Of a stretch of DNA of 64,000 nucleotides, positions 8,805 to 17,706 are shown one piece after another. Made by a program: the position numbers and the translations under genes. The DNA is from Vibrio crassostreae (GTDB lineage Bacteria; Pseudomonadota; Gammaproteobacteria; Enterobacterales; Vibrionaceae), in assembly GCF_024347415.1 (NCBI RefSeq), contig NZ_AP025477.1:1116001-1180000 (forward strand), read 5' to 3'. The first letter of the stretch is position 1. The number at the start of each line of letters is the position of its first letter. Under the pieces are notes generated by a model, which was not told where the DNA came from, made no database searches, and saw nothing but the letters and a program-made list of their open reading frames with translations.

Positions 8805-9737
8805 ATGCTTCTGGAAGACTTACAGGTCATTTTAAAGGTAGCGGAGTTTCGTAGTATCACCGCAGCTGCAACTAACCTAGACATGCGAACAGCGACGGCA
8901 AGCGCTGCTGTAAAACGTGTGGAAGCCTCGTTAGGGGCTGAGTTATTTGTCAGAACCACTCGTCATCTAAGGCTCTCTTCTGCAGGCGAACGTTATCTAC
9001 CTGAATGTGAACAAGCTTTGAAGATGTTAGAGCAAGCAAAGCTCAACATGCGTGAAGAGCTAGGTATTTTGGATGGAGAAATCCGCATCGCGCTTTCTTC
9101 GGATTTAGGACGTAACCTCATCACTCCTTGGCTTGATGAATTTCTGCTTGAATACCCCAAGGCGACACTTCGCACCAGCATCAGCGATAGCAACATCGAC
9201 TTTTATCGTGATTCTGTTGATATGGCGCTGCGTTACGGCTCTCCGACCGACGCAAACATGTATGGTTTCAAGATCTGCGATGTACCGAGAATATTGTGTG
9301 CAGCCCCTGAATACTTGGCCGAGATGGGAACACCAAACCAGCCAAGCGACTTAGCTCAGCACAACGGTTTGCTTTATCAGTTGCATGATATATTGCAAGA
9401 CGAATGGATGTTTAACGACGGTAAGCAAGATCATAAAGTGAAGCTGAAAGGGAATCGCGCATCGAACGATGCTGACCTTGTAAGACGTTGGTGTATCGCA
9501 GGTAAAGGTGTGGCAATAAAGTCATGTTTAGATATGTCGAGCCATTTGCTTTCTGGCGAAGTGGTTAAAGTTATGCCTGAATTTAAGCCAACCCCAACCG
9601 AGCTGTGGTTAGTGTGCCCTAGTCGTCAGTCCATCACCCCGACCGTTCGCTTATTGAGAGATTTATTTCGCGAGAAAACCGCAGAGATCCTTTCTCAATT
9701 GAGCGAGCAAGGCATTATAGAAACTCAAAAGTCTTAA
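8805..9737 (+). CDS. LysR-family transcriptional regulator
   Basis: A 310-residue LysR regulator: winged helix-turn-helix at about residues 3-60 (ITAAATNLDMRTATASAAVKRVEASLGAELFVRTTR) and an effector-binding domain from about residue 88. It is divergent from the signal-less betaine-binding-type gene. The shared TTTGA-N7-TCAAA-N-TTTTGA sequence in front of that gene and of the oxidoreductase at 7621 makes those two its likely targets. The effector is unknown; a ligand of the binding protein would be an obvious candidate. It is followed by a strong hairpin terminator. Confidence 0.85.
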   Translation: MLLEDLQVILKVAEFRSITAAATNLDMRTATASAAVKRVEASLGAELFVRTTRHLRLSSAGERYLPECEQALKMLEQAKLNMREELGILDGEIRIALSSDLGRNLITPWLDEFLLEYPKATLRTSISDSNIDFYRDSVDMALRYGSPTDANMYGFKICDVPRILCAAPEYLAEMGTPNQPSDLAQHNGLLYQLHDILQDEWMFNDGKQDHKVKLKGNRASNDADLVRRWCIAGKGVAIKSCLDMSSHLLSGEVVKVMPEFKPTPTELWLVCPSRQSITPTVRLLRDLFREKTAEILSQLSEQGIIETQKS

Positions 9738-9752
9738 CGACCTAGAGATAAA

Positions 9753-9788
9753 AAAGGCGTTAGTGAGCTTTGATCCACTAACGCCTTT
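9753..9788 (+). terminator. Terminator after the LysR gene
   Basis: AAAGGCGTTAGTG pairs perfectly with CACTAACGCCTTT. It is almost the same hairpin as the one ending the pvs operon at 5351-5386. Confidence 0.75.
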
Positions 9789-9842
9789 AATCATTTGAAC
9801 ATCACACTGTATTAACGGATGTATCTACCTTAATACAAATGC

Positions 9843-10232
9843 TTAGTTTGACTCGTCTTCAACAACGTCACAATCAGCACAGCACTGAAGAGCGATTTCA
9901 TGCTCGAAAGTGATGGTGTCTTTGCCTTCTTCCAGTAGCTCTGCGATTTCATCCGCGACTTCTTTTTCATCATCCGCTTCGATGTCGCTTGCTAGCTCTT
10001 CTTCTGAATAACCGAAGAAGTTTAGTAATAGGTACTCACGAGCTTCATCTTTAGTACAAACCACGTTTGCTGAAAGATCTGGCGTAACCTCACCTTGTGC
10101 AAGAGTCGCTGTCAGTTGAGCGATAACATCCTCTTTCATCGCAAGCGTTAACCAACCAAGATCAGTACTTACCGTCGTTTTTTTACAGTCGAAGCAAGGC
10201 AGTTGGTGAAAGTAGTATTGAAAGCTAGTCAT
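9843..10232 (-). CDS. Hypothetical acidic protein with cysteine pairs
   Basis: A 129-residue acidic protein that I do not recognise as a named family. It has CFDCKK near the N-terminus and CCADC near the C-terminus, two cysteine pairs that could bind a metal, with a helical, glutamate-rich middle (SEEELASDIEADDEKEV). I placed the start at the ATG 10232 (MTSFQYYF), preceded by a purine-rich AAGAAG; an upstream ATG at 10286 would add 18 residues of less typical sequence. It is downstream of the BenE-type permease gene on the same strand but 170 bp away from it, so probably separate. Confidence 0.65.
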   Translation of the reverse strand: MTSFQYYFHQLPCFDCKKTTVSTDLGWLTLAMKEDVIAQLTATLAQGEVTPDLSANVVCTKDEAREYLLLNFFGYSEEELASDIEADDEKEVADEIAELLEEGKDTITFEHEIALQCCADCDVVEDESN

Positions 10233-10402
10233 AGGTAATTTCTTCTTTAAATGTTGTATAGCAAGATTATGCGCGTTTTGTAGCAAAATACTATCTCAAT
10301 CACAACCTGAGACTGATTCGATCTGAATATTTTTACCAAGTACAGAGCACCATGATGACTACTGATAAATTTAAGGCTTAGCTCACTTGGGAGATCATCT
10401 CA

Positions 10403-11596
10403 TTACGACGAAGTTTGCGAAGTGTTGTTGGCTCCACGCGATTTAGCTTTGTAATTATGTAACCAGCAACAAAATAACCCGATGCACAGCCCCCAAAATG
10501 CACTGCCGATCCCCAGTAAATTGGTGCCAGAAGCGGTGAATAGAAAAGTCAATAGAGCAGGCTCTCGATAGTGGTTGTCTGCCATCGAAACCGCTAAACA
10601 ATTCATCAATGTAGGCATCACAGCCAAACCCGCGACAGCTATCACAACCGCTGAGGGAACCGCGCTAAACAGCGACACAAATGACATCCCCATCACACCA
10701 GCTAACAGGTAAAATACACCCATCGAGACCCCAGCCATATAACGTGTTTTGGGGTCATCATCTGCATTGGGCCCCATGCAGATCGCTCCCGTAATTGCAG
10801 CAAGGTTATACGCAAAGCCACCAAGCGGGGCCAATAGTAACCCTGTCACACCAGTGGTAGTGATGATCTTAGATGAATCAACTTGGTATCCGTTCGCTTT
10901 TAGAACCGCAAATCCCGGTAAGTTCTGTGAAGCCATCGTCACTATAAACAATGGGATACCGACACTGAACAACGAAAAGAACTCAAAATCGGGCGTAATG
11001 AACACTGGGGTCGTTAATCCCATAGTCACCTGACTAACATCGAGTTTGCCAAACCCCACACACATAACCAGTGCGATGATGAAAATGCTTGGGATCAGTA
11101 AATTTCCTAACCGCGCTTTCGCCAGAATAAATACAGCGAGCATGACCGCAACTATCTGAACTTCTTCCATTAACGACGTAAATAAACCCAAACCAAACTG
11201 CAACAAAATCCCCGCCAGCATGGCAGATGCGATTGATGTTGGGATCTGTTTAAGTACCTTCTCAAAGATTCCCGCTAAGCCAACCAGCGTGATCAACATC
11301 GAACTGAACAAAAACACCGCAACCGCCTGATTCATTGTTAGCCCTTCCAAAGAAGTAATTAACAACGCTGCTCCGGGGGTCGACCAAGCTGTAACCACAG
11401 GTTTCTTGTAATAGAGCGAGAGCAATATCGTAGTGGCGCCCATGCCAATTCCCAACGCCCAAAACCATGACGCGACTTGCTCTTCAGTTGCTCCTGCACT
11501 CATTGCCGCTTGGAAAATGATCGCAGCAGCACTCGCATAACCGATGAAAACAGCAATAAAGCCGGTACTGACGTGAGAAAATTTTAGCTTAGTCAT
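10403..11596 (-). CDS. BenE-family membrane transporter
   Basis: A 397-residue polytopic membrane protein with about 12 hydrophobic segments. It matches the BenE (benzoate/proton symporter) family, including the N-terminal YASAAAIIFQAA helix and the GSAFWGLCIGL segment near the end. No benzoate catabolic genes lie nearby, so the true substrate is open. It is divergent from an XRE-cupin regulator, and the 101 bp between them hold two copies of a TGTGCG...TATAAC palindrome, which suggests direct control. The ribosome site AGGAAC is rather far (about 10 bases) from the ATG at 11596. Confidence 0.82.
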   Translation of the reverse strand: MTKLKFSHVSTGFIAVFIGYASAAAIIFQAAMSAGATEEQVASWFWALGIGMGATTILLSLYYKKPVVTAWSTPGAALLITSLEGLTMNQAVAVFLFSSMLITLVGLAGIFEKVLKQIPTSIASAMLAGILLQFGLGLFTSLMEEVQIVAVMLAVFILAKARLGNLLIPSIFIIALVMCVGFGKLDVSQVTMGLTTPVFITPDFEFFSLFSVGIPLFIVTMASQNLPGFAVLKANGYQVDSSKIITTTGVTGLLLAPLGGFAYNLAAITGAICMGPNADDDPKTRYMAGVSMGVFYLLAGVMGMSFVSLFSAVPSAVVIAVAGLAVMPTLMNCLAVSMADNHYREPALLTFLFTASGTNLLGIGSAFWGLCIGLFCCWLHNYKAKSRGANNTSQTSS

Positions 11597-11611
11597 GTTA
11601 ATTTGTTCCTG

Positions 11612-11665
11612 TGTGCGTTATAACGTCCATAGATTGAACTTAGCACCTGTGCGCTATAACGCACA
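11612..11665. promoter_or_regulatory. Paired palindromic operators between permease and XRE-cupin regulator
   Basis: TGTGCGTTATAACGTCCA at 11612-11629 and TGTGCGCTATAACGCACA at 11648-11665. The second has perfect 6-bp arms (TGTGCG/CGCACA). The centres are 36 bp apart, between three and four helical turns. They occupy most of the divergent promoter region and are probably bound by the product of the gene at 11698. Confidence 0.65.
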
Positions 11666-11697
11666 ACTGATTTTTTAAAAAAATTTGTAGAGAAAAG

Positions 11698-12264
11698 ATG
11701 CAAACAGAAATTAAAGTTGGCGTTAACTTGAAACGCCTTCGCCAAGAAAAAGGCTGGAGTTTAGACAAAACAGCGAAAGCAACAGGCGTAAGTAAGGCAA
11801 TGCTAGGACAAATTGAACGTGGAGAATCCAGCCCGACAGTCGCTAAGCTCTGGCAGATAGCTTCTGGGTTCGAGGTGTCACTTTCGAGTTTTATCGCTGC
11901 TAGTCCAAACAGTGAACTGACGAGCTTATTCAGAGATGCAAACGAACTAAGGCATGAGGAATACAACATTGGTTTTTTCGTCAGTTTGTTGTTTCCTTTT
12001 GAGGAAGTACTAGGGTTTGAGATATTCGAACTCACTCTGTCGCCCAACTATCAACATGAATCCGCCCCACATAACGCAGGCGTCACTGAGCACATCTTAT
12101 GTATTTCGGGAGAGATGGCCGTGCTGTTTGATGGTGAGTGGCAGACGTTAAGCGCAGGACAAGCCGTTCGCTTTAATGCTAACCAGAGCCATGGCTACAA
12201 AAATGTCGGTGAAGGAAATGCCGTATTTCATAATGTGATTCACTACCCTAACAACAAGCAATAG
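11698..12264 (+). CDS. XRE-family regulator with C-terminal cupin domain
   Basis: A 188-residue two-domain regulator: helix-turn-helix of the HipB/XRE type at residues 8-62 (GWSLDKTAKATGVSKAMLGQ) and a cupin ligand-binding barrel at about 105-185 (EHILCISGEMAVLFDGEW, then NQSHGYKN). Members of this architecture sense small metabolites and control neighbouring transport or catabolic genes. It is divergent from the BenE-type permease with two palindromes between them, so it most likely represses or activates that gene and itself. It runs towards the convergent cysteine-synthase-like gene. Confidence 0.85.
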   Translation: MQTEIKVGVNLKRLRQEKGWSLDKTAKATGVSKAMLGQIERGESSPTVAKLWQIASGFEVSLSSFIAASPNSELTSLFRDANELRHEEYNIGFFVSLLFPFEEVLGFEIFELTLSPNYQHESAPHNAGVTEHILCISGEMAVLFDGEWQTLSAGQAVRFNANQSHGYKNVGEGNAVFHNVIHYPNNKQ

Positions 12265-12342
12265 TGCCGGATTTGGCGATAACGTATGTATAGCGCTAAC
12301 GGATGAGTTGGCAGACCACTGGCTAGTATTCACTTAGAACGT

Positions 12343-13392
12343 TTATACGTTGACGACCATGCTGCCATCTTCCGCTTGATAACGAGCCCATAGTTGAGAA
12401 AGGTTTTCTTTATTAAGCTGTATCTCTTTTTCTTTCAGGAACGCTTCGTTGTGCAGCTTCGAATACGAACGCTCAGCGAGGTCACAGCTAAATGTAACGA
12501 TGGTTTTCCCTTTCCCCATTCTAGCCGCAGCGTATAGCGCACCTGCTACGTTCAGCGATGAACTGCTTCCTAGAAGAATACCGTCATGCTCCGCAACAAG
12601 TCGGGATATCGTCACCAAATCCTGATCGGGAAGCGTGATTGCACGATTGATTTTTGCCTGCCTGAAATTTTCAACCGTTCGCATGATCCCTATGCCTTCC
12701 GTGAACGAACTTCCCGTTGATTGATAGTGTCCATTACGTAAAAACGAATAAATTCCGGACCCATTTGGGTCAACTAACCAAGTTTCCAGATTGGGTTGCT
12801 GCTCAGATAGGTAGTGTGAGTTTCCGGCAATGGTTCCTCCTGTCCCAACCACTGAAACTAGAGCATCAATATTACCTTGTGTTTGCTGCCAGATCTCCGG
12901 TCCAGTATTTAAATAGTGCGCTCGATAATTACTGAGATTTTCGAACTGATCTGCCCACCAATAATTTTCATTTTCGACACCGATCCGCTTGGCCGTGTGG
13001 TAAAAGTGTTCAGGATTTGCAAAAGGACAAGGGTCGACCAATAACAATTCAGCGTTATAAAGCGAGATCATACGCTCTTTCTCTTGTGCCTGCCCTTTTG
13101 GCATCACCACCAACATTTTATAACCGAGGGATTTAGCCACTAGAGCAAGGCCGATTCCCGTGTTTCCCGCGGTACCTTCGACGATTGTCATTCCCGGCTT
13201 AAGTTTGCCAGCTTCTACTGCATCCTTAACAAGCTGAAGAGCTGCTCTATCTTTAATCGAACCACCCGGGTTCTGGTGTTCGCACTTAATAAGAATCTCA
13301 CAACCTGAAATCTCTGAAAGACTGTTGATTCTAACAAGATCGGTATCGCCAATGAGTTCACTGAGATTGTTTGCAATGTGGGTAGATGACAT
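12343..13392 (-). CDS. PLP-dependent cysteine synthase-family enzyme
   Basis: A 349-residue fold-type II PLP enzyme. The lysine that binds PLP is in NPGGSIKDRA (K47), the substrate loop reads GTAGNTG and the phosphate loop GTGGTI. Cysteine synthases usually carry TSGNTG in the substrate loop, so the serine-to-alanine change may alter substrate choice. There is also a C-terminal extension of about 25 residues relative to CysK. I chose the ATG at 13392 because of a TGGAG ribosome site; an upstream ATG at 13452 would add 20 residues without such a site. It could be a cysteine synthase, a cystathionine-beta-synthase-like enzyme or a related lyase. Confidence 0.78.
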   Translation of the reverse strand: MSSTHIANNLSELIGDTDLVRINSLSEISGCEILIKCEHQNPGGSIKDRAALQLVKDAVEAGKLKPGMTIVEGTAGNTGIGLALVAKSLGYKMLVVMPKGQAQEKERMISLYNAELLLVDPCPFANPEHFYHTAKRIGVENENYWWADQFENLSNYRAHYLNTGPEIWQQTQGNIDALVSVVGTGGTIAGNSHYLSEQQPNLETWLVDPNGSGIYSFLRNGHYQSTGSSFTEGIGIMRTVENFRQAKINRAITLPDQDLVTISRLVAEHDGILLGSSSSLNVAGALYAAARMGKGKTIVTFSCDLAERSYSKLHNEAFLKEKEIQLNKENLSQLWARYQAEDGSMVVNV

Positions 13393-13562
13393 CGCGACTC
13401 CATTTATTTGTTGAGGATAAGTTTGTTCATCGATTGGGTTGTCGATGATCATAAGCGTAGCTCTGAGGTCTGCTTAGTCAAGGAGTGGCGGAATTGAAAA
13501 GACTCTCTCTTTCAAAATAACAATTATAATTAGGGGTGATCGAATAGACTGAGGGTAAAAAA

Positions 13563-13778
13563 ATGTTTCTAAAAGAGAAAAAGAGCGGTGACCTCGTAGA
13601 TGTAACTGAAATGACCAAATTAACCAACTTATTTCAGGACAGTATCGAAGGTCGGTTTCAAGCTGGCGAAGAACAGCAAGACCCTGAGATGTTTAAAAAG
13701 TCCGAGCTGATGTTTATGTCAGGTGAAGAGTTACCTAGATGCTGGACTGATCCAAACTACCGCTCAAGGACTAAATAA
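13563..13778 (+). CDS. Small hypothetical protein, 71 residues
   Basis: A 71-residue soluble, charged protein without a signal peptide or membrane segment. A purine-rich GAGGGTAAA precedes the ATG at 13563. I do not recognise the family. The ending SGEELPRCWTDPNYRSRTK is compact and could be a conserved tail. It stands alone between the cysteine-synthase-like gene and the first ackA-like repeat. Confidence 0.55.
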   Translation: MFLKEKKSGDLVDVTEMTKLTNLFQDSIEGRFQAGEEQQDPEMFKKSELMFMSGEELPRCWTDPNYRSRTK

Positions 13779-13886
13779 CCTAAGCGATTCCGGTGCACCA
13801 GAAACTCTGTTCTAAAGGTGTTTGACAAGCGCCTTGTAGGCTATAGCCCCTGCTAAAACATTCAGACGCACCTTAACTAGATACCA

Positions 13887-13985
13887 AAAAGCGAGCCACT
13901 TGGGCTCGCTTTTCATTATCTGATTTTCTTAGAATCTATTACAGATAGTTCTACCAACGGTTAAATAATCACGAGCTCTCGTTGG
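13887..13985 (-). pseudogene. Degenerate copy of ackA 3' end plus its terminator (copy 1)
   Basis: The hairpin AAAAGCGAGCC/GGCTCGCTTTT (13887-13913) is the same as that after ackA at 27857-27883. The bases that follow (about 13938-13985) align with the last 14-15 codons of ackA at about 80 percent with one extra base, read on the minus strand. The copy now contains stop codons and cannot be translated as ackA. It forms the left boundary of accessory module A. The 13786-13886 stretch before it also holds the perfect palindrome GGCTATAGCC; I see no gene there. Confidence 0.75.
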
Positions 13986-14078
13986 CTAGCAAGCTATTAG
14001 AATCGCAACTACTAACACGGATTTGGACAAGTAATCGCTAGGTCGTGTTGGACAAATCGTTAAATAAGTTTAAATGCC

Positions 14079-15404
14079 TTAGTTAGACTTTTTAGTGTCT
14101 AGATGTCTTAGATCTTCAACTACTGGTTGGATCCTTACGTCATTTCCTCCTTTCCAGTTAGCTGCATATACTCGCATCCAGTTTTCACCTAGGAATAGAG
14201 AAACTTCATCTTTCGTCCAACCATGTGTTGTTTCCAAAGCATCGACCACGGCCCAAATATCGGCAGGATGCCCAGTCTCAGAGATGGATCCATACCCTAA
14301 TGCTGGTGGGTAGTTTTGTGGATTCGAGGAAATCATTGTAAGTGAATCTTTAAGGTTGTGTAGGTAATCAACAGCAACGGCGACATGACGCTTACCATCG
14401 ACACCAAGTTCACGCTCAATTAAATCAGAAATATAGACAATGTGTTCGGCAACTGATTCGCCCGATGCATCTGACTCCTTGTTCAGGAAGCCGCCAACAA
14501 AATTAACGCCTATTAGACCATCAGTCTTAGCGATCGCTAATATTGCTTCATCATTGATATTTCTAGAAATTGGCATGAGTGCAGCAGCATTTGAATGTGA
14601 AGCCACTACAGGGGTTGTAGAGTATTTAGCGATATCAATACATGTTTAGTTTGAGTCGTGCGAGCAATCCGGTACCACACCATTTTTGTTCATGTGCTTT
14701 AATGCGGCTAATCCTAATTTTGTCAGCCCCTCACCATTTCCTACGCCTCCCTTTACAGATTCACCAGAGCCAGAAAACTGATTGTTTTTATTGTAAGTGA
14801 ATGACATGAGCTTAACGTCTTGGCTAAATCGGTCAATATGAGTTATATCTTCACCCATGGGGGTGATTGCCTGAAAATTAAAGATAACTGAGGTGACACC
14901 TACAGCTTTGTTTGCCTCGATTTCTTCAACGGTTGTCACGTGTTTTTGGCCATGTTTTTCGGCCAAATATTTTTTTGTAGCAGGCACTCGATCATAAATT
15001 TCTTCGATGGTTTTATCGGTGCCATTTGATAGCGTGGTTGAATAAACATCGTAATCCTCCTTACCAGCAATCGCGAGCATATCAAACTGTTCAGCCGTCA
15101 TTGCAGGGAAGCCTTTCCCATCTGAACCAATCCCACCGACAGCAGTGCCATCGATAACAATGCGATCAGCATACTTTGCCTTATACTTTTTACGAAACTT
15201 AGCGCGCTCCTCGTCAGTGTATGGCGCAGCAGCATCCACTAAAATATCAATACGCTGCTTTATTTGATCGGCTGGTTTTACATTACCCTCGTGATCAAGC
15301 GCATTCCAATATTTAGCATTAATATCTTCAGAGAGTGTAACTTCAGAAGAAACCGCTCCAGTTGCTACGGTTAAACATGTGAGTGCCAGTATTGATTATT
15401 TCAT
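14079..15404 (-). pseudogene. Peptidase M19 (membrane dipeptidase-like) gene with two in-frame TAA codons
   Basis: Read on the minus strand from the ATG at 15404 (ribosome site AGGAAG), one frame runs to the stop at 14079 and encodes a secreted M19-type dipeptidase of about 440 residues, interrupted only by TAA at codon 3 (15396-15398) and TAA at 14646-14648. After the first stop a signal peptide is still readable (SILALTCLTVATGAVSS). After the second, the family segment PVVASHSNAAALMP continues in the same frame up to a normal C-terminus (LGENWMRVYAANW). No frameshift is needed. The HxD zinc motif usual near the N-terminus is replaced by DGTAVGG. The divergent AraC gene may be its former regulator. 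Confidence 0.8.
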
Positions 15405-15541
15405 ATGCGCTTCCTGATTAAAGTGAATCTAAATAGTAAACAGATTGTTATAGCCATCTTAATTTATTCATATCTGCAACTACTTACCTTTTTATGCAAA
15501 GGGAGTATATTATAAGAAATCACGTTAAGTTGGAGTTAAGA

Positions 15542-16537
15542 GTGATTCCATTAGTCAGTGCCCAATTAGTGAAAGCCATTTTGAGTGGTTATCAAAAAGT
15601 ACTCGGAAAGACAGTAGATATAGAAGCCTTTGGCCTTAGCTATCATATCTATGAACAAAACTCATATTACTTTCCGTCTAAACCACTCATCGTTTTTCTT
15701 AACTTCTTACACCATACTTTGAGCACAAAACAACTCGTTGATTTTTATACATATATAATCAATAACTTTGCTATTCCTCATTACTTGGCCCAGTGTTCGA
15801 GTAAGCCTACCAATGTAAGAGATTCTTTGCAGAAAATGATAAAGATTTCTCGGATACAAGCACCGTCCGCTCAGATTACGTTAGAAGAAAATAGCGACAT
15901 ATTTTGGCTAAAAAGAACCCAAGTGATCCATGGGTTGGATGACACACCCTCAGACTTTGTATTCGTTCTCTTTGTTCAGTTATGGATCAACACCATGTTG
16001 GGCAAGGCAGTGAAAATACATAAAATTCACACCCCTTCAAAGTCGCTATTTACACTTGGGGCATTAACAGTGACTAACCCTCAAACGGATATTCATTATC
16101 AAAAGGGGTTCACTAGCGTTGGCTTGTTAACTTCGTTATTAGAACGAGAAACGACCTTACCCAATGAGTATTTTGAAAATCTACAATCGAGATTAGAGCC
16201 GATTGATTTTTTAGATTCGGTCAAACATGCGATGGACAGTTATCTTGGAACTGAAAACTACAGTATTGATAGAATTGCCGGCGTGCTAGGTGTAAGCGTC
16301 CGTCAGTTTCAATACAATTTAGAAGCACATGGTGTTACGTATCAGAAGTTGAAAGATGAAGTGATACAACACAATGCGAAATGGCTAATACTACAGAATC
16401 AGTCGAATTTATCGACTATTGCGACACAACTTGGCTACTCTTCTATCACTCAGTTTTCGAGAAGCATTAAACGCATTACGGGCATGTCTCCACGCGCGTA
16501 CAAACAGCATTTGTTCAATGAACAACTTGGGAGCTAA
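15542..16537 (+). CDS. AraC-family transcriptional regulator
   Basis: A regulator of about 331 residues with an N-terminal arabinose-binding-type domain and a C-terminal AraC helix-turn-helix pair in the last 100 residues (IDRIAGVLGVSVRQFQYNL and LSTIATQLGYSSITQFSRSIKRITGMSPRAYKQH in outline). I prefer the GTG at 15542, which has GGAG five bases upstream; an ATG at 15494 in the same frame would add 16 residues but has no ribosome site. It is divergent from the broken peptidase gene and probably controlled it. It lies in module A between ackA-like repeats. Confidence 0.82.
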   Translation: MIPLVSAQLVKAILSGYQKVLGKTVDIEAFGLSYHIYEQNSYYFPSKPLIVFLNFLHHTLSTKQLVDFYTYIINNFAIPHYLAQCSSKPTNVRDSLQKMIKISRIQAPSAQITLEENSDIFWLKRTQVIHGLDDTPSDFVFVLFVQLWINTMLGKAVKIHKIHTPSKSLFTLGALTVTNPQTDIHYQKGFTSVGLLTSLLERETTLPNEYFENLQSRLEPIDFLDSVKHAMDSYLGTENYSIDRIAGVLGVSVRQFQYNLEAHGVTYQKLKDEVIQHNAKWLILQNQSNLSTIATQLGYSSITQFSRSIKRITGMSPRAYKQHLFNEQLGS

Positions 16538-16687
16538 GGGGCGAAAGAATACCGATGTTCGACTCTTCGATTTAGAGCCAAATCTTAGATACATGTATAT
16601 TCTCAGTTATCACTCAGAAGCGATAACTGTTTTGACTACCAGGTAAATATCTCTTATTGGCAATTTTGGCTTTGCTGTAGCGCCCCA

Positions 16688-17608
16688 TTAGAGAGAGTTT
16701 TTATCATCGTTGGATTTCTCATTCCCCTTAAAGTACTCAACCAGAAAATCAATAAAGGCACGTATTCGATAAGGTTGATATTCACCCGACTTATAGACCG
16801 CATGCATGGGTAAACTTGCCGCGGTGTAGTGCTCAAACAACGGCACCAATTGTTCATTTTCAAAGTACGGTTGAACCATCCAACTTGGTAATGCTCCAAT
16901 TCCATGTCCCGCTAATGCCATAGCCAACAGCATGTCTGAACTATCGCTTTTAAAGACTTCTTTCACCTTGACCTTTAGTTGTGGGGCCAACTCTTGTTCA
17001 AATACCCAAGTGTTTGATGGGGAGGAAAGAGAGTACGTAAGGCAATCATGATGTTTTAAGTCGCTAGTGAGTTTCGGGGTAGATCGGGTTCTCAAATAGT
17101 CTGGAGAAGCAAAATATACCAACTGGTTGTTAAACAAAAAACGGGCTTTGTAATCAGAATCTTCGAGGACAGAGACACGCATAGCGATGTCAATACCACT
17201 TTCAATAAGGTTAATTTGTTTTTCATTTACCGATAAATTGATCAATACCTTTGGATGCTTAGTCATAAACTGTCCAATAGGTTTAGCAAGCAATCGTGTC
17301 GCCATCGCACTCGGTACTGACAACGTTAGCTCTCCAACCACCTCGGAGAGTTCGCCTTTTAACTCCGCTTCTGTGGACTCCATTTCTTCTATGACTCGCT
17401 CACAATAAGCCAGATAGCTACAGCCCTGTTTTGTGAGTTCAATTCTTCGACTATTACGATAGAACAATGAAAAGCTGATATCACGCTCCAACCAGGCAAT
17501 TTTTTTGCTGATAGAACTTTGCGTGACGTTCATCTCATCGGCAACAGCCGTAAAGTTTCCTAAGTAAGCCGTCCGAATGAATACTCTCATGCAGTTGATC
17601 TTGTCCAT
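16688..17608 (-). CDS. LysR-family transcriptional regulator
   Basis: A 306-residue LysR regulator with the winged helix-turn-helix at residues 3-60 (FTAVADEMNVTQSSISKKIAWLE) and a substrate-binding domain of the type found in the CrgA/AaeR-like branch (residues about 90-290). It is divergent from the SDR gene at 17707 with 98 bp between the starts. That region contains ATTCC-N5-GGAAT near 17612 and ATGGAAT near 17664, possible half-sites. The likely role is control of the SDR and DoxX-like genes. The start at 17608 has GGA eight bases upstream. Confidence 0.83.
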   Translation of the reverse strand: MDKINCMRVFIRTAYLGNFTAVADEMNVTQSSISKKIAWLERDISFSLFYRNSRRIELTKQGCSYLAYCERVIEEMESTEAELKGELSEVVGELTLSVPSAMATRLLAKPIGQFMTKHPKVLINLSVNEKQINLIESGIDIAMRVSVLEDSDYKARFLFNNQLVYFASPDYLRTRSTPKLTSDLKHHDCLTYSLSSPSNTWVFEQELAPQLKVKVKEVFKSDSSDMLLAMALAGHGIGALPSWMVQPYFENEQLVPLFEHYTAASLPMHAVYKSGEYQPYRIRAFIDFLVEYFKGNEKSNDDKNSL

Positions 17609-17706
17609 TTGGATTCCATGTAGGAATGGGTGGTATACCGATTTTACTATTCAACACCCCTAAATGGAATGATTTAATAACGGCATCACACTAGAGGAGT
17701 CTATTA

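Noticed and set aside
13786..14078. Searched for an integrase, tRNA or classical attachment site at the module boundary
   Set aside because: Only the ackA-like fragment and the palindrome GGCTATAGCC are present; no recombinase or tRNA gene seen here or elsewhere in the modules.
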